64,000 bases of DNA from Noviherbaspirillum suwonense (GCF_900182955.1 NZ_FXUL01000027.1:24489-88488); one strand, 5' to 3'; shown: positions 28,725 through 38,181, numbered from the stretch's first letter. Notes: generated from the sequence alone by a model not told the origin. Made by a program: numbers and translations.

Positions 28725-30260
28725 TCAACGATATCGACGGTCGGTGCGGCATTCGTGCGTCGATAAAACCTTGCCCTTGGGATCGACCGTTTCGAGCCGC
28801 ACGTCGAATCCCCAGAGCCGGCCGACATGCTTCAGCACCTCGTCGGTCTGCTGGCTCAGTGGCCGGCGCTGGTATTGCGTATGCCGCAGCGTCAGCGAAC
28901 GGTCGTCGCGGGTATTGACCGACCAGACCTGGATGTTCGGCTCGCGGTTGCCGAGGTTGTACTGGGCGGCCAGCTGCTGGCGCACATAGCGGTAGCCGGC
29001 GTCGTCGTGAATGGCCGAGATGGTCAGCTTGTCGTCGTGGTCGTCATCCAGCACCGAAAAGAAATGGAATTCGCGGATCAGGCGCGGGGACAGGTATTGC
29101 GCGATGAAGCTTTCATCCTTGAAGTTGCGCATCGCAAAGTCCAGCGTCTTGCGCCAGTCGCTGCCGGCAATGTCCGGGAACCAGTGCCTGTCCTCGTCGT
29201 CCGGGTTTTCGCAGATCCGGCGGATGTCCCGCATCATCGCGAAGCCCAGCGCGTACGGGTTGATGCCGCTGTAATACGGGCTGGTGATGGTCGGCTGGAA
29301 CACGACGTTGGTATGGCTCTGCAGGAACTCCAGCATGAAGCCCTCGCTCACCACGCCCTCGTCGTACATCTGGTTCAGGATCGTGTAATGCCAGAAAGTG
29401 GCCCAGCCTTCGTTCATCACCTGGGTCTGGCGCTGCGGATAGAAATACTGGGAAATCTTGCGCGTGATGCGGACAATCTCGCGCTGCCACGGCTCCAGCA
29501 GCGGCGCCGACTTCTCGATGAAATACAGCAGGTTTTCCTGGGGTTCGCTGGGGAAGCGCACCTGCGGCGCCGCCGACGAAAACATTTCCTCCTTGCGCGG
29601 CAGCGTGCGCCACAGGTCGTTGACCTGGCTCTGCAGATATTTCTCGCGCTCGGTCTGGCGCGCGTTTTCCTCGATCATCGAGAGCCGGGCCGGCCGCTTG
29701 TACCGGTCCACGCCATAGTTCTGCAGCGCATGGCAGGAATCCAGCAGCAGCTCGACCTCCTCGACGCCATGCCGCCGCTCGCATTCGGCGATGTAGTTCT
29801 TGGCGAACAGCATGTAGTCGATGATGGCTTCCGCATCGGTCCAGGTGCGGAACAGGTAATTGCCCTTGAAGAAGGAATTGTGGCCGTAGGCTGCATGCGC
29901 GATGACCAGCGTCTGCATCATCAGGCTGTTTTCCTCCATCAGGTAGGCGATGCAGGGATTGGAGTTGATGACGATCTCGTAAGCCAGCCCCATCTGGCCG
30001 CGACGATAGCCTTTCTCGGTGCTGAGGAAATGCTTGCCGAACGACCAGTGGTTATACGACACCGGCATGCCGACCGATGCATACGCATCCATCATCTGCT
30101 CGGCGGTAATGATTTCAAGCTGGTTCGGATAGGTGTCCAGTCCGAAGTCGGCGGCGACGCGCTTGACTTCCTCGTGCGCCTGCTCGATCAGTTCGATCGT
30201 CCATTCCGACTGCTCGGGCAGCCGGCGGGCGTGGGTGGGTTTGTCGATTACGTGGCTCAT
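28725..30260 (-). CDS. spoVR: SpoVR family protein (YcgB)
   Basis: A 511-residue cytoplasmic protein of the SpoVR/YcgB family. Hallmarks include SEWTIELIEQAHEEVKRVA, ITAEQMMDAYASVGMPVSYNHWSFGK, LAYEIVINSNPCIAYLMEEN and AHAAYGHNSFFKGNYLF. In B. subtilis SpoVR affects spore cortex; in proteobacteria YcgB is induced under stationary and nitrogen stress with PrkA and YeaH. Two starts are possible: 30260 (MSHVIDKP), chosen here, or 30275, whose ATG overlaps the yeaH stop. The start region contains a near-duplicate GCAGCCGARATGA unit, one for each ATG. Last gene of a three-gene operon. Confidence 0.94.
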   Translation of the reverse strand: MSHVIDKPTHARRLPEQSEWTIELIEQAHEEVKRVAADFGLDTYPNQLEIITAEQMMDAYASVGMPVSYNHWSFGKHFLSTEKGYRRGQMGLAYEIVINSNPCIAYLMEENSLMMQTLVIAHAAYGHNSFFKGNYLFRTWTDAEAIIDYMLFAKNYIAECERRHGVEEVELLLDSCHALQNYGVDRYKRPARLSMIEENARQTEREKYLQSQVNDLWRTLPRKEEMFSSAAPQVRFPSEPQENLLYFIEKSAPLLEPWQREIVRITRKISQYFYPQRQTQVMNEGWATFWHYTILNQMYDEGVVSEGFMLEFLQSHTNVVFQPTITSPYYSGINPYALGFAMMRDIRRICENPDDEDRHWFPDIAGSDWRKTLDFAMRNFKDESFIAQYLSPRLIREFHFFSVLDDDHDDKLTISAIHDDAGYRYVRQQLAAQYNLGNREPNIQVWSVNTRDDRSLTLRHTQYQRRPLSQQTDEVLKHVGRLWGFDVRLETVDPKGKVLSTHECRTDRRYR

Positions 30261-30271
30261 CTCGGCTGCTC

Positions 30272-31540
30272 TCATTTCGGCTGCTTCTTGAACAACTCGC
30301 GGAACACCGGATAGATATCCGATGGCGACTCGATTTTCTGCATTGCAAAGTGCGGATGCTGGGTGGCCACCTGCGCATACTCATGCCACAGGTTCTGCGG
30401 CGCGCCGTCGGTGATCTCGACGTAGGCGTAATACTGCACCGCCGGCAGGATCGCGCTGTTCAGTATCTGCCGGCAATTCACCGAGTCCTTGTCCCAGTTA
30501 TCGCCGTCCGATGCCTGCGCTACATAGACGTTCCAGTCGCCGCTCGGGTAGCGCTCGTGCAATATGCGCTGCAGCAGGTGCAGCGCCGACGACACCACCG
30601 TGCCGCCCGACTCGCGCGAGTTGAAAAACTCGTGCTCGTCGACTTCGGTGGCCGCGGTGTGATGCCGGATGAACACCACCTCGATCTTGTCGTAGGCGCG
30701 CGTCAGGAACAGGTAAAGCAGGATGAAAAAGCGCTTGGCCGTGTCCTTGCGCTGCTCGTCCATCGAGCCCGACACGTCCATCACGCAGAACATCACCGCC
30801 TGGCTCGACGGCTTGGGCGTCTTGACGCGATTGCTGTACCGCAAATCGAACGGATCGATGAAGGGAATCGCATTGATGCGCGTCTTCAGGTGCGCAATCT
30901 CGTGCCGCAGCTTCACCACTTCCGGATGCTCTTCATCCGCCATCAGCAGCAGGTTTTCCAGCTCTTCCTCGGCACGCGTGAGACGCTTGCCATGCTTGCC
31001 GCCGATCGCGATGCGCCGTCCCAGCGCGCCGCGCAGCGAACGCAGCACATGGATGTTGGCCGGCGTGCCGGAAGTCGTGTAGCCGGCCCGGTGGCTCTTG
31101 AATTCGGTCGTCGAAGCAAGCTGCTTCTTGACCATATTGGGCAGCTCGAGGTCCTCGAAGAAATAATTCATGAACTCTTCGCGGCTCAGCTCGAAGACGA
31201 AATCATCTTGCGTGGTCTCGTCGCTGTTGCCCGACTTGCCGCCGCCTCCGCCGCCTCCGCCGCCACGCGGCCGGGCGACGCGGTCGCCTTTCAGGTATTC
31301 CTCGTTGCCAGGGTTGACGACCTCCCAGATGCCGCCATGGGAATGGCCGAACGTAGGCTCGGTCACATCCCTCGCGGGGATGGAAATCTTTTCGCCGCTG
31401 GCGATGTCAGTGATGGAGCGCCCCTTGATTGCACGCTCGACCGCCTGCTTGATCTGACCTTTGTAGCGACGCAAAAAGCGTTCACGGTTGACCGCGGACT
31501 TGTTCTTGCTCTGCAAACGCCGATCGATAAGGTAAGTCAA
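30272..31540 (-). CDS. yeaH: YeaH/YhbH family protein (DUF444)
   Basis: A 422-residue protein of the DUF444 family, with a C-terminal von Willebrand A-like domain: VMFCVMDVSGSMDEQRKD carries the DxSxS metal-site motif. A lysine- and arginine-rich N-terminus (RRLQSKNKSAVNRERFLRRYK) and an unusual run of nine glycines (GGGGGGGGG) near residue 93 are visible. It works in the same pathway as PrkA kinase and SpoVR/YcgB, as gene order is conserved across proteobacteria. It overlaps or abuts spoVR and lies 188 bases after prkA. Confidence 0.93.
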   Translation of the reverse strand: MTYLIDRRLQSKNKSAVNRERFLRRYKGQIKQAVERAIKGRSITDIASGEKISIPARDVTEPTFGHSHGGIWEVVNPGNEEYLKGDRVARPRGGGGGGGGGKSGNSDETTQDDFVFELSREEFMNYFFEDLELPNMVKKQLASTTEFKSHRAGYTTSGTPANIHVLRSLRGALGRRIAIGGKHGKRLTRAEEELENLLLMADEEHPEVVKLRHEIAHLKTRINAIPFIDPFDLRYSNRVKTPKPSSQAVMFCVMDVSGSMDEQRKDTAKRFFILLYLFLTRAYDKIEVVFIRHHTAATEVDEHEFFNSRESGGTVVSSALHLLQRILHERYPSGDWNVYVAQASDGDNWDKDSVNCRQILNSAILPAVQYYAYVEITDGAPQNLWHEYAQVATQHPHFAMQKIESPSDIYPVFRELFKKQPK

Positions 31541-31728
31541 TATGCTCTCCTGCTCGAACTACCGGGTAAACGCGGAACCGTCGCCTCCGGTGTACCAGAT
31601 ACTGTTCCCGGCTTGCCGGGTCCGGCGCACGCGACGGGCACGCCGAAAATTCCTGCTGGCCCCACCCTCATAAACTAGCAAGAGCAGGGCCAGTAATGCA
31701 AGCACTGCGGAGCAGCCGGCGTTCCAGG

Positions 31729-33651
31729 CTACGACGACTTCCTTACCCGCAGATACCATTCGCACAGCAGCCGCACCTGCTTGGGCGTATAGCCCTTGGC
31801 TACCATGCGCTCGACGAACTCCTTGTGCTTGTGCGCGTCGTCGGCGCTGGCCTTGGCATTGAACGAGATGACGGGAAGGAGTTCCTCGGTATTGGAGAAC
31901 ATCTTCTTCTCGATCACCGTGCGGAACTTCTCGTAGCCCGTCCAGGCCGGGTTCTTGCCATTGTTATGCGCCCGCGTACGCAACACGAAGTTGACGATCT
32001 CGTTCCGGAAGTCCTTGGGATTGGAAATGCCGGCCGGTTTCTCGATCTTCTCCAGCTCGCTGTTGAGCGAGTCGCGGTTGAAGCTTTCGCCGGTGTCGGG
32101 ATCGCGGAACTCCTGGTCCTGAATCCAGAAATCGGCGAACGTCACGTAGCGGTCGAAGATATTCTGGCCGTACTCGGAATAACTCTCCAGGTAGGCGGTC
32201 TGTATCTCCTTGCCGATGAACTCGACGTAACGCTGCGCCAGGTATTCCTTGATGTAGGAATAGTATTTCTGCTCGGTCTCGGGCGGAAACTGTTCGCGGC
32301 TCACTGCCTGTTCCAGCACATACAGAAGATGTACCGGATTGGCGGCGACCTCGGTGCTGTCGAAGTTGAACACCTTCGACAATATCTTGAACGCGAACCG
32401 GGTGGACAAGCCCGTCATGCCTTCGTCGACGCCCGCGTAATCGGCATACTCGGTGCGCGACTTGGCCTTCGGATCGGTGTCCTTCAGGTTCTCGCCGTCG
32501 TACACCTGCATCTTGCTGAAGATGCTGGAGTTTTCCGGCTCCTTCAACCGCGACAGTACGGCGAACTGGGCCATCATCTTCAGCGTGCCGGGCGCGCAGG
32601 GCGCGGTGGCCAGCGACGAGTTGCGCACCAGCTTGTCGTAGATCTTGATCTCGTCGCTCACGCGCAGGCAGTACGGCACCTTGACGATATAGATCCGGTC
32701 GAGGAAAGCCTCATTGTTCTTGTTGTTCTTGAAAGCCTTCCACTCCGACTCGTTCGAGTGCGCCAGCACGACGCCGTCGAACGGTATCGCGCCGAAACCC
32801 TCGGTGCCCTTGTAGTTGCCTTCCTGGGTGGCGGTCAGCAGCGGATGCAGCACCTTGATCGGCGCCTTGAACATCTCGACGAACTCGAGCAGGCCCTGGT
32901 TGGCCAGGCACAGGCCGCCGGAGTAGCTGTAGGCGTCCGGGTCGTCCTGCGAATAACTTTCCAGCTTGCGGATATCGACCTTGCCCACCAGCGACGAGAT
33001 ATCCTGGTTGTTTTCATCGCCCGGCTCGGTCTTGGCGACCGCGACCTGGCGCAGCACCGACGGATAGCGGCGTACGATGCGGAAGCGGTTGATGTCGCCG
33101 TTGAACTCGTGCAGGCGCTTGACGGCCCACGGGCTGGGAATGGAGCGGAGATAGCGGCGCGGGATGCCGTAGTCCTCTTCGAGGATCAGGCCGTCTTCCT
33201 GCTCGTTGAACAGGCCGAGCGGGGATTCGTTGACCGGCGAGCCCTTGATGCAATAGAAGGGGACCTGCTCCATCAGGGACTTCAGCTTTTCGGCGATGGA
33301 CGACTTGCCGCCGCCGACCGGGCCGAGCAGATAGAGGATTTGCTTGCGCTCTTCCAGGCCTTGCGCGGCATGCCGGAAGTAGGAAACCACCTGCTCGATG
33401 ACTTCCTCGGTGCCATAAAACTCGCGGAACGCGGGATAGATCTTGATAACCTTGTTGGCGAAGATACGTGACAGCCGCGGGTCGTGCCGGGTGTCGAGCA
33501 GTTCAGGCTCGCCGATTGCCTTGAGCATTCGTTCTGCCGCAGTGGCGTACACCATGCGGTCGCGCTTGCAAAGGTCCAGGTACTCCTGGACCGACATCTC
33601 TTCCTCACGGGTCCTGTCATACCGTGCTGCATAGTTCTCAAAGATTTTCAT
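31729..33651 (-). CDS. prkA: PrkA-type serine protein kinase (YeaG)
   Basis: A 640-residue protein with an N-terminal AAA+-like ATPase domain and a C-terminal PrkA kinase-like domain. The Walker A motif is GPVGGGKSS (110-118), and family segments include VYDGENLKDTDPKAKSRTEYADYAGVDEGM and DFWIQDQEFRDPDTGESFNRD. In E. coli YeaG acts in stationary phase and nitrogen starvation. The start at 33651 (MKIFENYAARYD) has AAGGAAAC at proper spacing; an ATG six bases upstream is too close. First gene of the prkA-yeaH-spoVR operon. Confidence 0.95.
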   Translation of the reverse strand: MKIFENYAARYDRTREEEMSVQEYLDLCKRDRMVYATAAERMLKAIGEPELLDTRHDPRLSRIFANKVIKIYPAFREFYGTEEVIEQVVSYFRHAAQGLEERKQILYLLGPVGGGKSSIAEKLKSLMEQVPFYCIKGSPVNESPLGLFNEQEDGLILEEDYGIPRRYLRSIPSPWAVKRLHEFNGDINRFRIVRRYPSVLRQVAVAKTEPGDENNQDISSLVGKVDIRKLESYSQDDPDAYSYSGGLCLANQGLLEFVEMFKAPIKVLHPLLTATQEGNYKGTEGFGAIPFDGVVLAHSNESEWKAFKNNKNNEAFLDRIYIVKVPYCLRVSDEIKIYDKLVRNSSLATAPCAPGTLKMMAQFAVLSRLKEPENSSIFSKMQVYDGENLKDTDPKAKSRTEYADYAGVDEGMTGLSTRFAFKILSKVFNFDSTEVAANPVHLLYVLEQAVSREQFPPETEQKYYSYIKEYLAQRYVEFIGKEIQTAYLESYSEYGQNIFDRYVTFADFWIQDQEFRDPDTGESFNRDSLNSELEKIEKPAGISNPKDFRNEIVNFVLRTRAHNNGKNPAWTGYEKFRTVIEKKMFSNTEELLPVISFNAKASADDAHKHKEFVERMVAKGYTPKQVRLLCEWYLRVRKSS

Positions 33652-34173
33652 TTGCATGTTTCCTTTGAAGTGAATCTATTGTCAGCCCTGCTGTAGCCAT
33701 GAGCTGGCTTTCTGCACCGCAATTCAATAATACGCGCACTTTCTTTGGTCGGCATTCGGCAGATCCGGAAATTTTGATCTATTACGAAGCCAGGCCACAT
33801 GCCCTTCCAACATGCGTTTCCCATACGCGTTGCGATCGTTGCGAAATGGCGCGCGGGCCTTTGGGACCGCACTCAAAACCGGATTCATACTTGCATATTA
33901 GCCGAATCATTGCGCCAGGCGTTGACGGGTTTGCGGCATGCCGACAACTTACTTTCGGCATGCGCAACCCCGATGCGTATGCGCCGGTCATACACCTGTC
34001 TTGTGCAGCCCAACGGCGTTATCATCGCAACACGCAAAATTCTGCGGAACAGCAACTTCATCATGGCATTCCGATGTGTGTTGCATCAAGCCTGAAACTT
34101 TGTCTTACAATTTTCCGCTCTCGATGTCACCTCCTTACAACCCGCCGCCAACGGCAATTTCACTCAACGATCA
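33652..34173. other. Gene-free divergent region between prkA and the SET-domain gene
   Basis: About 520 bases with lower GC than the flanks. No reading frame here has family motifs; the plus-strand frame from 33699 only overlaps the SET gene in a wrong phase. It should hold both promoters. TTGCAT (34081) and TACAAT (34106) are a weak match to a sigma-70 promoter with a long 19-base spacer in front of the SET gene. Confidence 0.5.
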
Positions 34174-34674
34174 ATGACCCGCTCCAAGCCTGCCGCCGTG
34201 CCTGTTCCGGAACCTATTCCTTCCGTCGTCGTGCGCCATTCCCCGATTCATGGCAATGGTGTCTTCGCCAGACGCAAGATCCCTGCCGGGTCGCTCGTTT
34301 CCGAGTACATCGGTGAAATCATCTCGGAAAAGGAAGCGGAGAAACGTACCGGGCTCGATCCGGACAATCCCTTCCATACGTTTTTTTTCGCGCTTGAGAA
34401 CGGCAAGATGATCGATGGCGCAAGCGGCGGCAACGACGTGCGCTGGATCAACCACAGCTGCGCGCCCAACTGCGAGGCGCGCGAGGAAGACAACCGGATC
34501 TTCATCTACACCCTGCGCGACATCGCGCGCGGCGAGGAACTCAACTACGACTATGGCCTGGTGCTCGAGGGCCGCCATACGCCCGCGGTCAAGCGCGCCT
34601 ACCAGTGCCTGTGCGGCGAGCCGAACTGCCGCAAGACCATGCTGGCGCCCAAGCGCCGAAGCAGGTCGGCCTGA
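34174..34674 (+). CDS. SET-domain protein lysine methyltransferase
   Basis: A 166-residue compact SET protein that should transfer methyl groups from S-adenosylmethionine to protein lysines. Motifs are complete: HGNGVFARRKIPAG (26-39), the knot segment NHSCAPNC (93-100), the active-site EELNYDY (121-127) with Y127, and a post-SET zinc motif C145-x-C147-x4-C152 that can pair with C100. The N-terminus is short and proline-rich and the C-terminus basic (KRRSRSA). Bacterial SET proteins resembling eukaryotic trithorax-type enzymes are known, but few substrates are. It is followed after 14 bases by a flavoprotein gene. Confidence 0.92.
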   Translation: MTRSKPAAVPVPEPIPSVVVRHSPIHGNGVFARRKIPAGSLVSEYIGEIISEKEAEKRTGLDPDNPFHTFFFALENGKMIDGASGGNDVRWINHSCAPNCEAREEDNRIFIYTLRDIARGEELNYDYGLVLEGRHTPAVKRAYQCLCGEPNCRKTMLAPKRRSRSA

Positions 34675-34688
34675 GTCGGCCTGGTACG

Positions 34689-35954
34689 GTGACTGCAAGC
34701 ATCGAAGCGCATGCCGGCGCCGCGCGCGTGGCGGTTATCGGCGGCGGTCCGGCCGGGCTGATGGCCGCCGAAACGCTGGCCGGCGCGGGCGTCGCGGTCG
34801 ACCTGTACGACGCCATGCCCTCGGTCGGCCGCAAGTTCCTGCTGGCGGGACGCGGCGGCCTGAACCTGACGCATTCGGAGCCGTCCGCGCCGTTCCGCTC
34901 CCGTTTCCCGGGCCGGGAGGAAGAGGTCGGACGCTGGCTCGACGGCTTCGGCGCGCAGGACCTGCGCGACTGGTCGCACGGGCTGGGCGTGGAAACTTTC
35001 GTCGGCAGTTCGGGCCGGGTCTTCCCGACGGAAATGAAAGCCGCACCATTGTTGCGCGCCTGGCTGCACCGTCTGCGTGCAGCGGGCGTCCATTTCCATA
35101 TGCGTCACCGCTGGCTGGGCTGGGATGGGGAAAGCCGGCAACTGCGCTTTGCATCGGAAACGGGCGAGGTCCGCACGGACGTCGACGCGACGCTGCTGGC
35201 GCTGGGCGGCGCAAGCTGGAAGCGGCTCGGGTCGGACGGCGCCTGGGTGCCGCTGCTGCGCGACGCCGGCGTCGGGGTGACGCCGCTCATGCCCGCCAAC
35301 TGCGGCTTCGACGCGGCGTGGAGCCCGCATTTCCGCGAGCGGCATGCCGGCCAGCCGGTCAAGACCGTGACCGCCTGCTGCACGGCGCCGGACGGGCGCG
35401 TGCTGCGGCGCCAGGGCGAGTTCGTCGTCACGGAAAGCGGCGTCGAGGGCAGCCTGATCTATGCGCTGTCCGCGCCGCTGCGGGATGCGATTGCGGCTGA
35501 CGGGGTTGCCACGCTCTACCTCGACCTCGCGCCCGGCAAGAGCCTGGAGCGCATCCATGCGGAATTGGTCCACCCGCGCGGCTCGCGCTCGCTGGCCAGC
35601 CACCTGCAGAGCCGTGCGGGCATCGACGGCATCAAGGCGGGCCTGCTGCGCGAAGTGCTGGGACGCGACGGCATGGATGACATGGGAACCGTGGCGGCGG
35701 CGTTCAAATCGCTGCCGGTGCGGCTGGTGGCGCCACGGCCCATCGACGAGGCCATCAGCAGCGCCGGCGGCGTGCGCTTCGACACGCTGGACGACGGTTT
35801 GATGCTGCGCGCGCTGCCGGGCGTGTTCTGCGCCGGCGAGATGATTGACTGGGAAGCGCCGACCGGCGGCTACCTGCTCACCGCCTGCATGGCGAGCGGC
35901 AAGCGGGCGGCGGAAGGCGTGCTGCGGTGGCTGCCTGCAAGGAGCGTGCGCTGA
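34689..35954 (+). CDS. NAD(P)/FAD-dependent flavoprotein (TIGR03862 type)
   Basis: A HI0933-like flavoprotein of about 421 residues. The FAD-binding motif is VAVIGGGPAGLMAAETLAG near the N-terminus, followed by VGRKFLLAGRGGLNLTHSEP and ending in VFCAGEMIDWEAPTGGYLL, where the family covers FAD. The start is uncertain: GTG at 34689 lies just after the SET stop and just before the Rossmann fold, while an ATG at 34605 would overlap the SET gene by 70 bases. Function is unknown. Its stop shares one base with the start of a ferredoxin gene, suggesting an electron-transfer pair. Confidence 0.87.
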   Translation: MTASIEAHAGAARVAVIGGGPAGLMAAETLAGAGVAVDLYDAMPSVGRKFLLAGRGGLNLTHSEPSAPFRSRFPGREEEVGRWLDGFGAQDLRDWSHGLGVETFVGSSGRVFPTEMKAAPLLRAWLHRLRAAGVHFHMRHRWLGWDGESRQLRFASETGEVRTDVDATLLALGGASWKRLGSDGAWVPLLRDAGVGVTPLMPANCGFDAAWSPHFRERHAGQPVKTVTACCTAPDGRVLRRQGEFVVTESGVEGSLIYALSAPLRDAIAADGVATLYLDLAPGKSLERIHAELVHPRGSRSLASHLQSRAGIDGIKAGLLREVLGRDGMDDMGTVAAAFKSLPVRLVAPRPIDEAISSAGGVRFDTLDDGLMLRALPGVFCAGEMIDWEAPTGGYLLTACMASGKRAAEGVLRWLPARSVR

Positions 35955-36250
35955 TGGCCGGCGACACGCCCGTTTCCATCACACTGGTTCCGCAGGACTG
36001 GCAATTCGATGCGGCGCGCAACGAAACGCTGCTGCTGTCGGCCGCACGGGCCGGCATCGTGCTGCCGAGTTCGTGCCGCAACGGCACCTGCCGCACCTGC
36101 ATCAGCCGGATTACCGGCGGGCAGGTGCATTACCTGATCGAATGGCCAGGGCTGTCGGCCGAGGAGAAGCGCGACGGCTATATCCTGCCCTGCGTCGCCT
36201 GTCCGCAGACCGACCTGACGCTGGAAAATCGCGCCGCGCGGCGTGCCTGA
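35954..36250 (+). CDS. 2Fe-2S ferredoxin
   Basis: A 98-residue plant-type ferredoxin. The cluster cysteines appear as SSCRNGTCRTCIS (C-x4-C-x2-C) with the fourth in LPCVACPQTDL; a second cysteine sits next to it. The start at 35954 overlaps the flavoprotein stop (TGATG), so the two should be translated together. The likely role is to shuttle electrons for the flavoprotein or for a partner elsewhere. It is directly convergent with the DUF882 gene, with no spacer. Confidence 0.9.
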   Translation: MAGDTPVSITLVPQDWQFDAARNETLLLSAARAGIVLPSSCRNGTCRTCISRITGGQVHYLIEWPGLSAEEKRDGYILPCVACPQTDLTLENRAARRA

Positions 36251-36874
36251 TCAGCCTTTCCAGGTACGCTGCAAGCCGGTATCGGCGTGTATCCAGCCGC
36301 CGCGCGCATCGCTGCGGTAATAGAATCCGACCCCCCCCTGGCGGAAACTGCGCACCAGTCCGCCCAGCACGCTGGCGTCGAGATGCGGCACGCGGATGTC
36401 GGCTGCCTTGCCGTCCATGTGCAGCGATTTGCGGGCCGCCGGCACGCCCTGCTCGCGCAGCCGCTGGTTCGATTCCGGCGTCCGGTAGCCGGAAAGGATT
36501 TCCAGCGGCGCTGTCATGCCGTAACGGGCGACGAAGGCCTGGGTGCCCCACAGGGTTTCGAGGAGGTTGGGATCGATCGGCGCCGTCTTGCCGCCGCCGT
36601 TCACATCGCGCAGCAAGTGGCACAGCTGCTGGTAAGCGGAATCGACCACCTCGCCGTCCTTCCAGTACAGCAGTTTTGCGCGCTCGCCGCTGGCGGGACG
36701 CGTCACCTCGAGCACGCGCGGCTTGACCCAGAACTCCAGGTCCAGCACCTCGGCGTCGAAAATATCCGGCGGAGGCTGCATTGCAAGGGCGGAACCCGTG
36801 ACGGCGGCTTCGGCAAACAGGCCGGAAGCGGTCAGGAACAGGCTTTTCTTCATGAAGGAACGGCGGGAATTCAT
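36251..36874 (-). CDS. DUF882/YcbK-type periplasmic peptidase (MepK-like)
   Basis: A 207-residue relative of E. coli YcbK/MepK, a zinc endopeptidase that opens peptidoglycan cross-links. The N-terminus MNSRRSFMKKSLFLTASG has a twin-arginine-like motif and ends at ALA, fitting Tat export as in YcbK. The metal-binding pattern SLHMDGKAADIRVP (H, D) and GWIHADTG (H) is intact. It ends exactly where the convergent ferredoxin gene ends. Confidence 0.88.
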   Translation of the reverse strand: MNSRRSFMKKSLFLTASGLFAEAAVTGSALAMQPPPDIFDAEVLDLEFWVKPRVLEVTRPASGERAKLLYWKDGEVVDSAYQQLCHLLRDVNGGGKTAPIDPNLLETLWGTQAFVARYGMTAPLEILSGYRTPESNQRLREQGVPAARKSLHMDGKAADIRVPHLDASVLGGLVRSFRQGGVGFYYRSDARGGWIHADTGLQRTWKG

Positions 36875-36943
36875 GGCGTGGCGGTGTCGGATAGCGGAAT
36901 GGGATGAAAGTTTAACCGAGGCATGCTGTTGGCTGTGTGCATT

Positions 36944-37303
36944 TCACCATTCGCGCGCCCCGGGCGCCATATTTTGAACGGTGGCATTTGCCACGGCAAT
37001 ACCGTCGAGGACGAAGTTGCCGCTGCCGCAAACCCAGTCGGGCTGCAGGCGCAACGCGATGTCGAGCGCCGGATTGCGGGTCGACTCCCCCTCGTGGAAT
37101 CCCAGCAGGAAGACCAGGATCTCCGCATGGTCCGGCGTCGAATAGCGCTGGAACCGGCCCTCCACCTGCACGTCTTCGATACGGTCCAGCGCCGTGATGC
37201 TGCAGCGCCCGCACAGCCGCTGCTCCGGCATGGCGTCCAGTTCGAGGTTCAGCACCGGGGCGGACGGCGATGCGCTGTGGATATTGAGAGTGAGTGCCTG
37301 CAT
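36944..37303 (-). CDS. Hypothetical protein
   Basis: A 119-residue protein that I do not recognise. It is beta-rich by eye, has no signal peptide or membrane segment, and carries two cysteines in RLCGRCSI. It could bind a metal or be a small cytoplasmic beta-barrel, but that is speculation. It sits between folE and the YcbK-type peptidase on the same strand, about 70 bases from the latter. Codon use looks like its neighbours, which supports a real gene. Confidence 0.55.
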   Translation of the reverse strand: MQALTLNIHSASPSAPVLNLELDAMPEQRLCGRCSITALDRIEDVQVEGRFQRYSTPDHAEILVFLLGFHEGESTRNPALDIALRLQPDWVCGSGNFVLDGIAVANATVQNMAPGAREW

Positions 37304-37411
37304 TGCGGAGTCTCCATCCGGGAATGGAGACTCTGATGCGGCGCCGGCATATTGGTTCGCGCGGCGCGCCGATTTACGATGGGCGATTTACGACGGGCGA
37401 TTGCCGATGAA

Positions 37412-37978
37412 TCAGTCTTCCCGGGCGAGCGCCAGGAATTCGGTGCGCATGCCGAGGTTGGGCTGGAGTTCGCCCAGCATCGACGAGGTGACGGTTTCCT
37501 CGCCCGGCGTGCGGATGCCACGGCTTTCCATGCACATGTGGCGGCAGCGCACCACCACGCCGACCGCCTTGGGTTCGAGATGGGTCATCAGCGCATTGGC
37601 AATCTGTATGGTCAGCCGCTCCTGCACCTGCAGACGCTTGGCGAAGCAGTCCACCAGCCGCGTCAGCTTGGACAGGCCCACGATTTTCCCGTTGGGAACA
37701 TAGCCGATGATGGCCTTGCCGAAAAACGGCGCCAGGTGATGTTCGCAGTGGCTGTAGACAGGGATGTTGCGCACGACGATCAGCTCGTTGTACTCCTCGG
37801 CGCCATCCTCGAATGCCTTCAACAACTCGGCCGGGTCCTGCGCGTAGCCCGAGGTCCAGTGCTTCCATGCCTTTTGAACCCGCGAAGGGGTATCGACCAG
37901 CCCGGTGCGATCGGGATCCTCGCCCAGACTGATCAACAAACGACGCCAATCGTTTTCGGTAAATGCCTGTTCCGACAT
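37412..37978 (-). CDS. folE: GTP cyclohydrolase I
   Basis: Makes 7,8-dihydroneopterin triphosphate from GTP, the first step of folate and pterin synthesis. The 188-residue protein is shorter than E. coli FolE (222) at the N-terminus. Zinc ligands C78 and H81 (SHCEHHLAPF) and C149 (RCRHMCMESRGIRTPG) are all present, as is the substrate region GLSKLTRLVD. It appears to be a functional type IA enzyme. No other folate genes adjoin it. Confidence 0.95.
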   Translation of the reverse strand: MSEQAFTENDWRRLLISLGEDPDRTGLVDTPSRVQKAWKHWTSGYAQDPAELLKAFEDGAEEYNELIVVRNIPVYSHCEHHLAPFFGKAIIGYVPNGKIVGLSKLTRLVDCFAKRLQVQERLTIQIANALMTHLEPKAVGVVVRCRHMCMESRGIRTPGEETVTSSMLGELQPNLGMRTEFLALARED

Positions 37979-38181
37979 GGATTTTCTTTCCAGCGCGCCC
38001 GCGCTAACAGCAATTAAAGAAAGGGGGAGCGGCGCGAAATCTTATCCCGCACCGCAATAAGGCGCACATCGTAACCTAATTTTCGGAAATTCTTGGCGCG
38101 CGCCATAGGGCGGCAAGGGGGATACGGGAGAAAAACGGGGATAGGGTAAGCACGGGCGAACGACAGCGTCGCCGCAATGCG

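Noticed and set aside
31559..31765. 68-codon minus-strand frame between prkA and yeaH
   Set aside because: It starts inside prkA, has no ribosome binding site and reads through the intergenic gap with no domain.
31696..33471. 591-codon plus-strand frame opposite prkA
   Set aside because: Antisense shadow; prkA is complete with Walker A and kinase motifs.
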